Shown here: positions 34,139 through 42,382 of the stretch, one piece after another
Layout: every line of letters starts with the position of its first letter
Position numbering within the stretch: position 1 is the first letter of the stretch
NCBI RefSeq assembly: GCF_011047315.1
Contig: NZ_CP049259.1
Location: 1,426,001 to 1,490,000 of the forward strand
DNA: 64,000 bases
Direction: 5' to 3'
Source of the DNA: Altererythrobacter sp. BO-6
Lineage (GTDB): Bacteria; Pseudomonadota; Alphaproteobacteria; Sphingomonadales; Sphingomonadaceae
Position numbers and translations under genes: made by a program
The notes under the pieces: model-generated
What the model was told of the DNA's origin: nothing
Seen by the model: the letters and a program-made list of their open reading frames with translations, nothing else
Database searches by the model: none

Positions 34139-35212
34139 TCAGATCCAGCCGGAAAGTTCGCGCCGCACGATCGCCTCCAGCATGTCCATCCCGGCAGCGG
34201 AAGTGTTGAGGCAGGACAGCACGGCATAGTGCGTGCCGCCCGCCTCCAGGAATTCGTCGCGCCCCTCAATCGCCAGCTCTTCCAGCGTTTCGACGCAATC
34301 GGCGGAAAAGCCCGGCGCTGCCACCGCCAGCCGCTTCGTCCCCTTCGCGCCTTCGGCGATCAGCGTGTCATCGGTCGCGGGTTCGAGCCATTGCGCGCGG
34401 CCAAAGCGCGACTGGAAGGTCGTCTCGATCCTGAGGCCGGCAAACTCGGCGCGCGCCGCCAGCCGCTCGCTCAGCAACCGCGCGGTCTTGCGACACTGGC
34501 AATGATAGGGATCGCCCAGGTGCAGCGTGCGCAGCGGCATGCCGTGGAAGCTGAGCAGCAGCACTTCAGGCACGAAATCGAGCGCGGCCAGCTGGCGCGA
34601 GACGTCCGCTTCGAGCGCGTCGATATAAGCCGGGTCGTCGTGATAGGCGGGCAACGTGCGCAGCGCCGGCTGCCAGCGCATTTCGCCCAGCGTCTCGGCC
34701 GCCTTGTCGACCGCGGTGGCGGTCGTGGCGGCGCAATATTGCGGATAAAGCGGCGCCAGCAGGATCCGCTCGCAGCCAGCCTCGTGCAGCGCCTTGAGCT
34801 GGGCCGGAATCGACGGGCTGCCATAACGCATGGCGTGGCGCACCATCACGCTGTCGCCCAGCCGGGCCTGCAGCCCCTGCGCCTGGTCCTGCGTGATCGC
34901 CAGCAAAGGCGATCCGCGATCGGTCCACACCTTGGCATAGGCCGCCGCGCTCTTCTTCGGGCGGGTATTGAGGATGATCCCGCGCAGGATCACCTGCCAG
35001 ATGATCGCGGGGATTTCGATCACCCGCGGATCGGACAGGAATTCCTTGAGGTATGCTTTCACAGAGGCCTGATCGGGCGCGTCCGGCGTGCCGAGATTGA
35101 CCACCAGCACGCCCACGCCGCCGCTTTTGACGGGCGGATGGTCAGCGGGAAGCGATTGGGGAAGCCAGGTCACGCGGGGCAGGCCAGTGGTCGATGCGGC
35201 AGGTTCATGCAT
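34139..35212 (-). CDS. hemH: Ferrochelatase
   Basis: A 357-residue ferrochelatase, inserting Fe2+ into protoporphyrin IX as the last step of heme synthesis. Characteristic segments are VLVVNLGTPDAP at the N-terminus, LLLSFHGMPLRTLHLGDPY with the catalytic His, CQCRKTARLL, TFQSRFGRAQWLEP, and VAAPGFSADCVETLEELAIE with the catalytic Glu. The start is set at the ATG giving MHEPAAS. An upstream extension lacks conservation. It precedes the P450 gene on the same strand with a 90-base gap, so heme supply and heme use are neighbours, although the P450 seems to have its own control site. Confidence 0.95.
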   Translation of the reverse strand: MHEPAASTTGLPRVTWLPQSLPADHPPVKSGGVGVLVVNLGTPDAPDQASVKAYLKEFLSDPRVIEIPAIIWQVILRGIILNTRPKKSAAAYAKVWTDRGSPLLAITQDQAQGLQARLGDSVMVRHAMRYGSPSIPAQLKALHEAGCERILLAPLYPQYCAATTATAVDKAAETLGEMRWQPALRTLPAYHDDPAYIDALEADVSRQLAALDFVPEVLLLSFHGMPLRTLHLGDPYHCQCRKTARLLSERLAARAEFAGLRIETTFQSRFGRAQWLEPATDDTLIAEGAKGTKRLAVAAPGFSADCVETLEELAIEGRDEFLEAGGTHYAVLSCLNTSAAGMDMLEAIVRRELSGWI

Positions 35213-35264
35213 GGCAGAATGCACGCAACCGGCAAATGGGTCCTCGCGTGAGACAGAAAACTCG

Positions 35265-37535
35265 TCATAGACCGCCTGAAAGTAGGGGCAGGCGGCGCAA
35301 CCGCAAGCCGGTGGCCGAATAAAGCGCATTGGCAATCGCCGGGGCGGCGATCACCGCGCCCAGTTCGCCGGGGTCGAAAGCAGGCGCTTCGCTGTTGATG
35401 AAGTCGACTTCGATCTCCGGGCAATCGCTCAGTTGCGGCAGGTTGAGAGCGCCGAGCTGCTGCGATTGCGGCAGCCCGCCCGAATAGCGCGTGCTGGCGC
35501 CCATCGCATTGGCGAGGCCGAACACCAGCCCGCCTTCGATCTGCTGGCGGGCGATGTCGATATTGACGATCCGCCCGATGTCGACCGCTGCCACCAGCCG
35601 CGCCACGCGCACGCCGCCTTCGCCCGCGCGCGCCGTCGCGACGCAAGCGATCCGCCCGCCGGTTTCCGCATCGCCGATCCGGTGGCAGGCGATGCCTTGC
35701 CCGCTCTGATCGACACCACCATCCCATTGCGCCAGCCGCGCCGCGCGCTGCAGGCATTCGGCCAGCCGCGTATCGCCGCCCAGCATCGCCATGCGGAAGG
35801 ACAGCGGTTCGCGCCCGTTACGGCTCGCCAGCTCATCGATGAAGCTCTCGATCGCGAAGGCGGTGTAGGTGTGGGCATTGCCGCGCATCCGCGACACCGG
35901 CAGGCCGATTTCGACCGGGATATGATCGACCGCAACATTGGGAATGGCATAGGGCGGCATGGCGCCCTCGCCGACGAGTGGATCGGCCGTGCCTTCGGTA
36001 TCGCGCACTGCCGCCCAGCTGGTCGAATTGTCGAACAGCCGCCGGGCGAATTCGAAATTGGCGGGCGGCATGGCGATCCGGGTGCGCAGCGCCTCGATCC
36101 GCTCGCCGCCATCAGCGCTGAGCTTGGCCCGCAGCACCAGCGCGGCGGGGGAACGCGGGCGCGCCGCCAGCATTTCCTGCCAGCGCGACCACACCAGCTG
36201 CACCGGCCGTCCGATCTCGCGCGCGATCAGCGCCACTTCGATCACGTGATCATTTTCATAGCGCCGGTCGAAACTGCCTCCAGCTGGCATGGGATAAAGC
36301 ACCACATCTTCCACCCCGATGCCAAGCGCACGGGCCGCGGCAATGCGGGCCTGTTCGGGCGCTTGCGAAGCGAGCCACAGTTCCAGCCTGCCGTCGGCAT
36401 AGCGCGCCGTAACGCTGGTCGTTTCAATCGGGGCATGGACGCCCGGCTCGAAATCGTACCGCAGTGCCAGATCGGGCTGTTCGACCAGATCGTCGACATC
36501 GCCCTGGCTGGCGATGCGGTGCGGCTTGCCGGTCGCGAGCGCATCGTCGAAGCGGGCCTCGATCTCGTCGCTATCGACCAGATGCTCGACCGAGAAACGC
36601 GGGTGCATCGTCTCCAGCGCCTGTTCGGCGGCCCACCAGCTGGTGGCACAGACCGCCAGCCAGCGCTTGCCCTCCACCGCGCCCACGATCCCGCGGATGT
36701 TGCGGGCGTTGAACGGATTGAATTCGACCAGTTCGGCCTTGTCGACCGGGCCGTGGCGGATCGCGGCATAGACCATGCCGGGCAGGCGCACATCGCCCGC
36801 GAACAGATGCGTGCCATCGACCTTTGACGGCAGGTCAAGCCGGGGGAAGGCAGTTGCGGCGTCGGCTTCGCCCGAAAGCGCCTCTTCGCGATAGGGCTGG
36901 CGCAGCGGCGGGGGATCCGGCGGATCATAGTCAGCCGCTTCGATCGCGAGTTCGCCAAAGCTGAGGCTTTGTTCGCCATGGCGGATGAACCCGTCGGAAG
37001 CCTCGCATTCCTCCCACGAAACGTCCCAGCGATCCGCCGCGGCCTGCGCCAGCATGGCGCGCGCGGCCGCCGCCGCCTCGCGGCACGGCTGCTCGAACGC
37101 TGCCAGCGAGGTGCCGTCGCCTGTGGCGGTGAAGCGGTTGTTCTCAGCGAACCGGCGCGCCAGGAACGCATCGGGCGCACCCGCCAGTTCGGGCATCAGC
37201 GGCATCCACAGCGGCGCCCAGTGTGCGGCCAGCGGCACATTGGCATATTGCCCGCTGACCGGCGCCGGCTCGACCGCGACCTGGCGCCAGTCCGCGCCCA
37301 GTTCCGCCGCCACGATTTGCGGCAGCAGCGTGGACACGCCCTGCCCCATCTCGAGCTGCGGCACCGCCACCGTGACTACCCCGTCGGCAGCGATCTTGAG
37401 CCAGGCGTCAAACGCCACTTCATTGTCGCGCGTTTCCAGCGGATTGGGGAAGCTGCGCGGGTAAAGCGACCATGCCACCAGCAATCCGCCGCCCAGCGCG
37501 GCTCCGGTCAGCACTCCGCGGCGGGTAAGGCCCAT
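35265..37535 (-). CDS. Molybdopterin-binding subunit of a xanthine dehydrogenase-family oxidoreductase
   Basis: A 756-residue large subunit of the isoquinoline 1-oxidoreductase/aldehyde oxidase type (molybdenum hydroxylase). The N-terminus GLTRRGVLTGAALGGGLLVA is a twin-arginine-like signal, so the enzyme is probably periplasmic. DGVVTVAVPQLEMGQGVSTL is the typical first molybdopterin-domain motif, and the protein ends with the family's glycine-rich C-terminal domain. The small [2Fe-2S] subunit and a cytochrome partner, normally next to it, are absent here. It lies 2 bases after the Mrp stop codon, so the two are co-transcribed. Confidence 0.87.
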   Translation of the reverse strand: MGLTRRGVLTGAALGGGLLVAWSLYPRSFPNPLETRDNEVAFDAWLKIAADGVVTVAVPQLEMGQGVSTLLPQIVAAELGADWRQVAVEPAPVSGQYANVPLAAHWAPLWMPLMPELAGAPDAFLARRFAENNRFTATGDGTSLAAFEQPCREAAAAARAMLAQAAADRWDVSWEECEASDGFIRHGEQSLSFGELAIEAADYDPPDPPPLRQPYREEALSGEADAATAFPRLDLPSKVDGTHLFAGDVRLPGMVYAAIRHGPVDKAELVEFNPFNARNIRGIVGAVEGKRWLAVCATSWWAAEQALETMHPRFSVEHLVDSDEIEARFDDALATGKPHRIASQGDVDDLVEQPDLALRYDFEPGVHAPIETTSVTARYADGRLELWLASQAPEQARIAAARALGIGVEDVVLYPMPAGGSFDRRYENDHVIEVALIAREIGRPVQLVWSRWQEMLAARPRSPAALVLRAKLSADGGERIEALRTRIAMPPANFEFARRLFDNSTSWAAVRDTEGTADPLVGEGAMPPYAIPNVAVDHIPVEIGLPVSRMRGNAHTYTAFAIESFIDELASRNGREPLSFRMAMLGGDTRLAECLQRAARLAQWDGGVDQSGQGIACHRIGDAETGGRIACVATARAGEGGVRVARLVAAVDIGRIVNIDIARQQIEGGLVFGLANAMGASTRYSGGLPQSQQLGALNLPQLSDCPEIEVDFINSEAPAFDPGELGAVIAAPAIANALYSATGLRLRRLPLLSGGL

Positions 37536-37537
37536 GG

Positions 37538-38503
37538 TCAGGCGTTCTCCCGTTCGAGCCAGTCGACCAGCTTCTTCGCGATAGCCGCAAAGGCCTGTCC
37601 CTCGGGCGTATCGGACGCGGCAGGCGGCTGGCCACTATCGCCTGCCTCGCGGATCGGCAGCGCCAGCGGGATCCGCCCCAGGAACGGGATTTCGACTTTC
37701 CCGGCCATGGCTTCGACCCCGCCTTGCCCGAAAGGATCGGACATCTCGCCGCAATGCGGGCATTGGTAACCGGCCATGTTCTCGACCAGCCCGATCAGCG
37801 GCACCTTGCCCTGATCGAACAACTGGCCAGCGCGCGCGGCATCGATCAGCGCCAGGTCCTGCGGGGTGGAAACCAGCACCGCGCCATCGGGCTTGTGCTT
37901 TTGCAGCATGGACAGTTGCACGTCGCCGGTGCCCGGCGGCAGGTCGATCAGCAGCAGCTCGACATCGCCCCATTGCGCATCGACCAGCTGCGACAGGGCA
38001 TTGCCGGCCATCGGGCCGCGCCACGCCAGCGCCTGCGCCGGCTTGACCAGAAAGCCCATCGACAGCACGGGCACGCCGTGCTCGCCGGTGACAGGCACCA
38101 GCTTCTCGTCCTGCGCTTCGGGCTTGCGCCCTTCGAGGCCAAGCAGCTTGGGCTGCGACGGGCCATAGATATCGGCATCGACCACGCCAACCTTCACGCC
38201 CATCCGCTGCAAAGCGACGGCGAGGTTGGTCGTCAAGGTCGACTTGCCGACCCCGCCCTTGCCCGATCCAATGGCGATAATGCGGCGGCGCACCCGGTCA
38301 GCCATCATCGCCACGCGGACATCTTCGACCCCTTCGAGCCCGCCGAGCGCCTGCATGATGTCGCGCTCAATCGCTGCGCGTTCGCTGGCCCCGAGCCCGG
38401 TCGCATCGAGCACCACCACCGCGCGCGTTCCCACCATCCGGGCGGAACTTAATCGCGTTGCGATCGCTTGAGGGAGATGTGCCAGCAAATCCTGCGTGTC
38501 CAT
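37538..38503 (-). CDS. apbC: Mrp/NBP35-family iron-sulfur carrier ATPase
   Basis: A 321-residue Fe-S cluster carrier. An N-terminal MIP18/DUF59-like domain (residues 1 to about 85) is followed by the deviant Walker A GSGKGGVGKSTLTTN, the switch region DADIYGPSQPKLLG and the CxxC cluster-binding pair in YQCPHCGEM. It probably delivers [4Fe-4S] clusters to apoproteins in the cytoplasm. The start at 38503 gives MDTQDLL. It is first in a unit with the molybdenum hydroxylase subunit and divergent from hflK, with a 73-base gap. Confidence 0.93.
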   Translation of the reverse strand: MDTQDLLAHLPQAIATRLSSARMVGTRAVVVLDATGLGASERAAIERDIMQALGGLEGVEDVRVAMMADRVRRRIIAIGSGKGGVGKSTLTTNLAVALQRMGVKVGVVDADIYGPSQPKLLGLEGRKPEAQDEKLVPVTGEHGVPVLSMGFLVKPAQALAWRGPMAGNALSQLVDAQWGDVELLLIDLPPGTGDVQLSMLQKHKPDGAVLVSTPQDLALIDAARAGQLFDQGKVPLIGLVENMAGYQCPHCGEMSDPFGQGGVEAMAGKVEIPFLGRIPLALPIREAGDSGQPPAASDTPEGQAFAAIAKKLVDWLERENA

Positions 38504-38576
38504 GGCCGCAGCCCCTAGCATCAATTTCGCGCGTGCAACCCCTGTTTTTCGCGGGAAGGGCACCTATAAGAGTGTG

Positions 38577-39749
38577 ATGGACATGTTCGATAGTTTCAGA
38601 AAATCGATTGGCCTGGCCATGGCCGGCAAGAAAAACCCCTGGGGTGGAGGCGGCGAAGGCAGCGGCGGCTCTGCTGGTGACGGCGATACGCCAGCCGGCG
38701 AAAGCGGCGGCGGCGAAGGCCCGCGCAATCCCTGGCTCCCCGGCGGGGGCGATGACAGCAAGAGCGGCGGGCGCCGTTCGGCCAGCATCGAAGACATTTT
38801 CAAGCAGCGCGGCCCGGAAGGCCCGCGGCGCCGCGGCGGCGGTCCGCGCGGCCCCAATTTCCGCTTGCCCGAACGGCCCGGCGGCAAGAGCTGGTGGCCG
38901 CTGGTGGCGGCCGGGGTGGCAGCGCTTTGGCTGTTCGCCACCGGGGTGCATTTCGTACAGCCGCGCGAACAGGGCGTGGTCACCTGGCTCGGCGGAAAAT
39001 ATTACGACACGCTCAACCCCGGCACGAACCTGTCGCTGCCCTGGCCGATCCATCAGGTCTCGGTCGAAAACGTCAGCCAGATCCGCCAGGAAAAGATCCC
39101 GGAAGGCACCGAGGAAAAGCTGATCCTTACCTCTGACCAGAACCTGGTCGACCTGAGCTATCTGATCCGCTGGAACATCTCTGACCTGGCGCTGTACCAG
39201 TTCCAGCTGGAGGATCCGCGCGACACCCTGCTGGAAGTCGGCGAATCGGCGATGCGTGCAGCCGTTGCGCGCCAGACGCTCGACACCGTGCTGACCGGCG
39301 CCGGCCGTGCCGAGATCGAACAGGATGTGCGGGAGCGGATGCAGGCGCGGCTCGATGCCTATCGTTCGGGCATTGCCGTGCAGGGTATCGAAATCGGCAA
39401 GACCGACCCGCCCAGCCGCGTGGAAGAAGCCTTCAAGGACGTCTCCTCGGCCCAGCAGGACGCGGACGCCGCGATCAACCGCGCCCGCGCGATCGCGCAG
39501 CAACTGCTCGCCCGCGCCCAGGGTGACGCGACCGAGTTCAACAACATCTACGCCGAATACAAGCTCGCGCCCGAAGTTACCCGGCGCCGTCTCTATTACG
39601 AAACCATGGAAAGTGTGTTGTCCAAGACCGACAAGACCATCGTCGAGGCAGACGGGGTGACCCCGTTCCTGCCGCTTCCCGAAGTCCAACGTCGCGCCCG
39701 CGATGCCAAGAACCAGGCAGAACAGGCACGCCAGGCAGGGGGGCAGTAA
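38577..39749 (+). CDS. hflK: FtsH protease activity modulator HflK
   Basis: A 390-residue SPFH/band-7 protein that forms with HflC a periplasmic cage around the FtsH protease. The N-terminal about 110 residues are Gly/Pro/Arg-rich and disordered (GGGGEGSGGSAGDGD and similar). One transmembrane helix at about 105-125 (WWPLVAAGVAALWLFATGVH) is followed by the band-7 domain, starting FVQPREQGVVTWLGGKY. A helical C-terminus ends rich in Gln/Ala. The ATG at 38577 is chosen, with another ATG 6 bases later. hflC starts 3 bases after the stop. Confidence 0.94.
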   Translation: MDMFDSFRKSIGLAMAGKKNPWGGGGEGSGGSAGDGDTPAGESGGGEGPRNPWLPGGGDDSKSGGRRSASIEDIFKQRGPEGPRRRGGGPRGPNFRLPERPGGKSWWPLVAAGVAALWLFATGVHFVQPREQGVVTWLGGKYYDTLNPGTNLSLPWPIHQVSVENVSQIRQEKIPEGTEEKLILTSDQNLVDLSYLIRWNISDLALYQFQLEDPRDTLLEVGESAMRAAVARQTLDTVLTGAGRAEIEQDVRERMQARLDAYRSGIAVQGIEIGKTDPPSRVEEAFKDVSSAQQDADAAINRARAIAQQLLARAQGDATEFNNIYAEYKLAPEVTRRRLYYETMESVLSKTDKTIVEADGVTPFLPLPEVQRRARDAKNQAEQARQAGGQ

Positions 39750-39752
39750 GCG

Positions 39753-40598
39753 ATGGAAAGCATCTGGCAAAACTACAAGGCCGCTGTCATCGCAGCGATT
39801 GCCTTTGTCGCAGTGCTGTTCAGCAGCATGGTGATCGTGCCTGAAACGCACCAGGCGGTTGTGGTCCGCACCGGTGAGCCGGTCCGCACGATCAACCGCT
39901 TCAAACCCGATGTGCCGTTCGGCCAGACCCAGGCCGGGTTGCAATGGCGCATCCCGTTCTTCGAACAGGTCCAGATGGTGGACCGGCGCGTGCTCGATCT
40001 CGATATGCAGCGCCAGCAGGTGTTGTCGAACGACCAGCAGAGGCTGCAGGTCGACGCCTACGCACGTTACCGGATCATCGATCCGGTGCGCATGGTGGAG
40101 CGGGCAGGAACCGAGGAACAGCTCGAATCCGCGCTGCTGCCGATCCTCACCTCGGTGCTGCGTCAGGAACTGGGCCGCCGGCCGTTTGCCACGCTGATCA
40201 ATGCCGAACGCGGCACTGCGATGGCCAACATCACCGCCGCGCTCGACCGCCAGGCAAGGCAATATGGTGCGCAGGTGCTCGACGTGCGGATCAAGCGCGC
40301 CGACCTGCCCGAAGGGCGCCCGCTCGACGCGGCTTTCACCCGCATGGAAACCGATCGCCAGGAAGAAGCCGCCGCGATCCGCGCAGCGGGCCAGCGCGAT
40401 GCTCAGATCATCCAGGCCGAAGCCCAGGCGGAAGCCGCGCGCATCTATGCCGACGCTTATGGCAAGGATCCGGAGTTTTACGATTTCTACCGCGCGATGG
40501 AGAGCTATCGCCGCACCTTCGAACAGGGCACTGGCGACAGCTCGATGATCCTGTCGGACGAGAGCGAGTATTTCCGCCAGTTCCGGGGTCGCCGTTAA
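39753..40598 (+). CDS. hflC: Protease modulator HflC
   Basis: A 281-residue partner of HflK. One N-terminal membrane helix (AVIAAIAFVAVLFSSMVIVP) is followed by the band-7 domain (ETHQAVVVRTGEPVRTINRF, then MVDRRVLDLDMQRQQVLSND). A long charged helix (MRETDRQEEAAAIRAAG-like region) and a C-terminal EFYDFYRAMESYRRTF, typical of HflC, complete it. It regulates membrane-protein quality control by FtsH. It is co-transcribed with hflK. Confidence 0.95.
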   Translation: MESIWQNYKAAVIAAIAFVAVLFSSMVIVPETHQAVVVRTGEPVRTINRFKPDVPFGQTQAGLQWRIPFFEQVQMVDRRVLDLDMQRQQVLSNDQQRLQVDAYARYRIIDPVRMVERAGTEEQLESALLPILTSVLRQELGRRPFATLINAERGTAMANITAALDRQARQYGAQVLDVRIKRADLPEGRPLDAAFTRMETDRQEEAAAIRAAGQRDAQIIQAEAQAEAARIYADAYGKDPEFYDFYRAMESYRRTFEQGTGDSSMILSDESEYFRQFRGRR

Positions 40599-40604
40599 GC
40601 GGTG

Positions 40605-40619
40605 CCCGCGGGGCGGGCT
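40605..40619 (+). terminator. Possible hairpin terminator after hflC
   Basis: GCCCGC pairs with GCGGGC across a GGG loop just after the hflC stop codon. There is no proper T-tract (TTGCACG follows), so termination is uncertain. Confidence 0.35.
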
Positions 40620-40790
40620 TGCACGTCAAAACCGACGAACGGTTGATCACGCCCCACGGGCTGCATCCGCCGTTCAATCACGGTTAAGTGCATCTGCGCC
40701 CATAAGCGGCGCGTAATTTGAAGTGACGGGCTGGTGGCCGAACTTGGCGCATCCAGCCCGATCGGGAAGCAACGAGAGGACACAAAGCCT

Positions 40791-42306
40791 GTGCGTTACG
40801 TATACGGACTGACAACCGCACTGCTGGTGGGCGGTGCAAGCCTGTCGCTGGTGACTGGCATTCCTGCCGGGGCGCAAGTGGCCCAGAATGACCAGGCCTC
40901 GATCGAAGCGGATCGTGCCGCGCCAGGGCGCGCCGGCGAGCTTTGCCGACCTGACCGAGCAATTGCAGCCCGCCGTGGTCAATATCTCCACCCGCCAGCG
41001 GGTCGAAGTGAACACCAACCCGTTCGCCGGCACACCCTTTGCCGATCTGTTCGGGCGGCGCAGCCAGCCGCAGCAGCCGCAGACGCGCGAGGCGCAATCG
41101 CTTGGATCGGGCTTCATCATCTCGGCCGACGGCTATGTGGTGACCAACAACCACGTGATCGCGCCTGACAATCGCGCGACGCTGGAAGAGATCACTATCA
41201 CCATGCCCGACGGCACCGAGTACCAGGCCGACCTGGTCGGCGCCGATGCCGCATCCGACCTGGCGGTGCTCAAGATCAAGTCGAACCGCACCTTCCCCTT
41301 CGTGAAATTCGGCAGTTCCAGCGAAGTGCGTGCTGGCGACTGGGTGATCGCGATCGGCAATCCCTTCGGCCTGGGCGGCACAGTCACCAGCGGTATCGTT
41401 TCTGCCGTGCTGCGCAATGCCGGCGGCGGTGCCTATGACCGCTACATCCAGACCGATGCCAGCATCAATCGCGGCAATTCGGGCGGCCCGCTGTTCGACA
41501 TGCAGGGCAATGTGATCGGCATCAACAACGCGATCTTCTCGCCGACCGGCGGAAGCGTGGGGATCGGCTTTGCGATCCCGGCCGACACTGCCGCGCCGAT
41601 TGTTGCGCAGCTGCGCAGCGGCCAGGAAATCGAACGCGGCTTCCTGGGCGTGAGCATCCAGCCGGTCAATGCCGACCTGGCGGATTCGCTGGGTCTGCCG
41701 CGCAATCGCGGCGAATTCGTGCAGTCGGTGCAGGCCGATGGGGCCGCTGATCGCGCCGGTATCAAGGCCGGGGACGTAGTCACTGCGATCGACAGCAAGC
41801 CGGTGACCAACGAACAGACGCTGTCGTTCCTGGTTGCCAATATCAAGCCCGGCACACGCATCCCGATCGACCTGCTGCGCGATGGCAAGACACTGCGTGT
41901 TACCGCCACCGTCGGCAAGCGCCCGAGCGAGGAGGAACTGCGCCGCCAGCAGTCGTTCGATCCCGATGCCGAACCCGAACAGGCGCCCGGCGATTCCAGC
42001 GGCACGATCGAGGAAAAGCTGGGCCTGCAAGTGCTCGAGCTGACCCCGCAGATCGCGCGCCAGCTGGGTGCGGGCGAGGACACCGCCGGTCTGGTGATCG
42101 GCGCGGTTGACCCGAATGCCGATGCCGCCGCCAAGGGCCTGCGGCGCGGCGACATCATCCTGACCGCCAATTATCGCGAAGTGCGCAGTTCCGCCGATCT
42201 CGAAGCGATCGTCGCGGAAGCCCAGAAGGCCGGTCGCGAAGCCGTGCTGCTGCGGGTGCAACGTCGTGGCGGCGCGCCCAACTACATCGCGGTACGCCTG
42301 CGCTAA
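40791..42306 (+). pseudogene. Do-family (DegP-like) serine protease, frameshifted near the signal peptide
   Basis: The gene encodes a periplasmic HtrA/Do protease. A GTG start at 40791, preceded by AGAGGA, opens a signal peptide (GLTTALLVGGASLSLVTG, then AGAQ). At about 40910 the frame is lost and the mature protein continues one base further as IVPRQGAPASFADLTEQLQP. A single extra base, such as the second G of GCGGATC, explains it, and the corrected length is 504 residues. The mature part is intact: TNNHVI (His), ASDLAVLKI (Asp), INRGNSGGPLF (Ser), then two PDZ domains (FLGVSIQPVNADLADSLG, and LGLQVLELTPQIARQLGA). Without correction an internal ATG at 40888 would give a protein without a signal peptide. 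Confidence 0.87.
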
Positions 42307-42324
42307 CCGCGCTCAACGCCAGAC

Positions 42325-42363
42325 AAAAGGGGGCGCTGCGAGGCAAACTGCAGCGCCCTTTTT
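42325..42363. terminator. Bidirectional rho-independent terminator
   Basis: GGGCGCTGC and GCAGCGCCC form a 9-bp stem with a 10-base loop, preceded by AAAA and followed by TTTTT. It serves both the Do protease gene (plus) and the convergent PBP1A gene (minus). Confidence 0.9.
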
Positions 42364-42382
42364 CATGACGATTGTCAGAAGC

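Noticed and set aside
38367..40262. 631-codon minus-strand ORF opposite hflK/hflC
   Set aside because: It is an antisense shadow of two well-conserved genes in GC-rich DNA and shows His/Gln/Arg-rich composition without any domain.
40684..42261. 525-codon minus-strand ORF opposite the Do protease
   Set aside because: Antisense shadow; the plus strand carries the full catalytic triad and PDZ domains.
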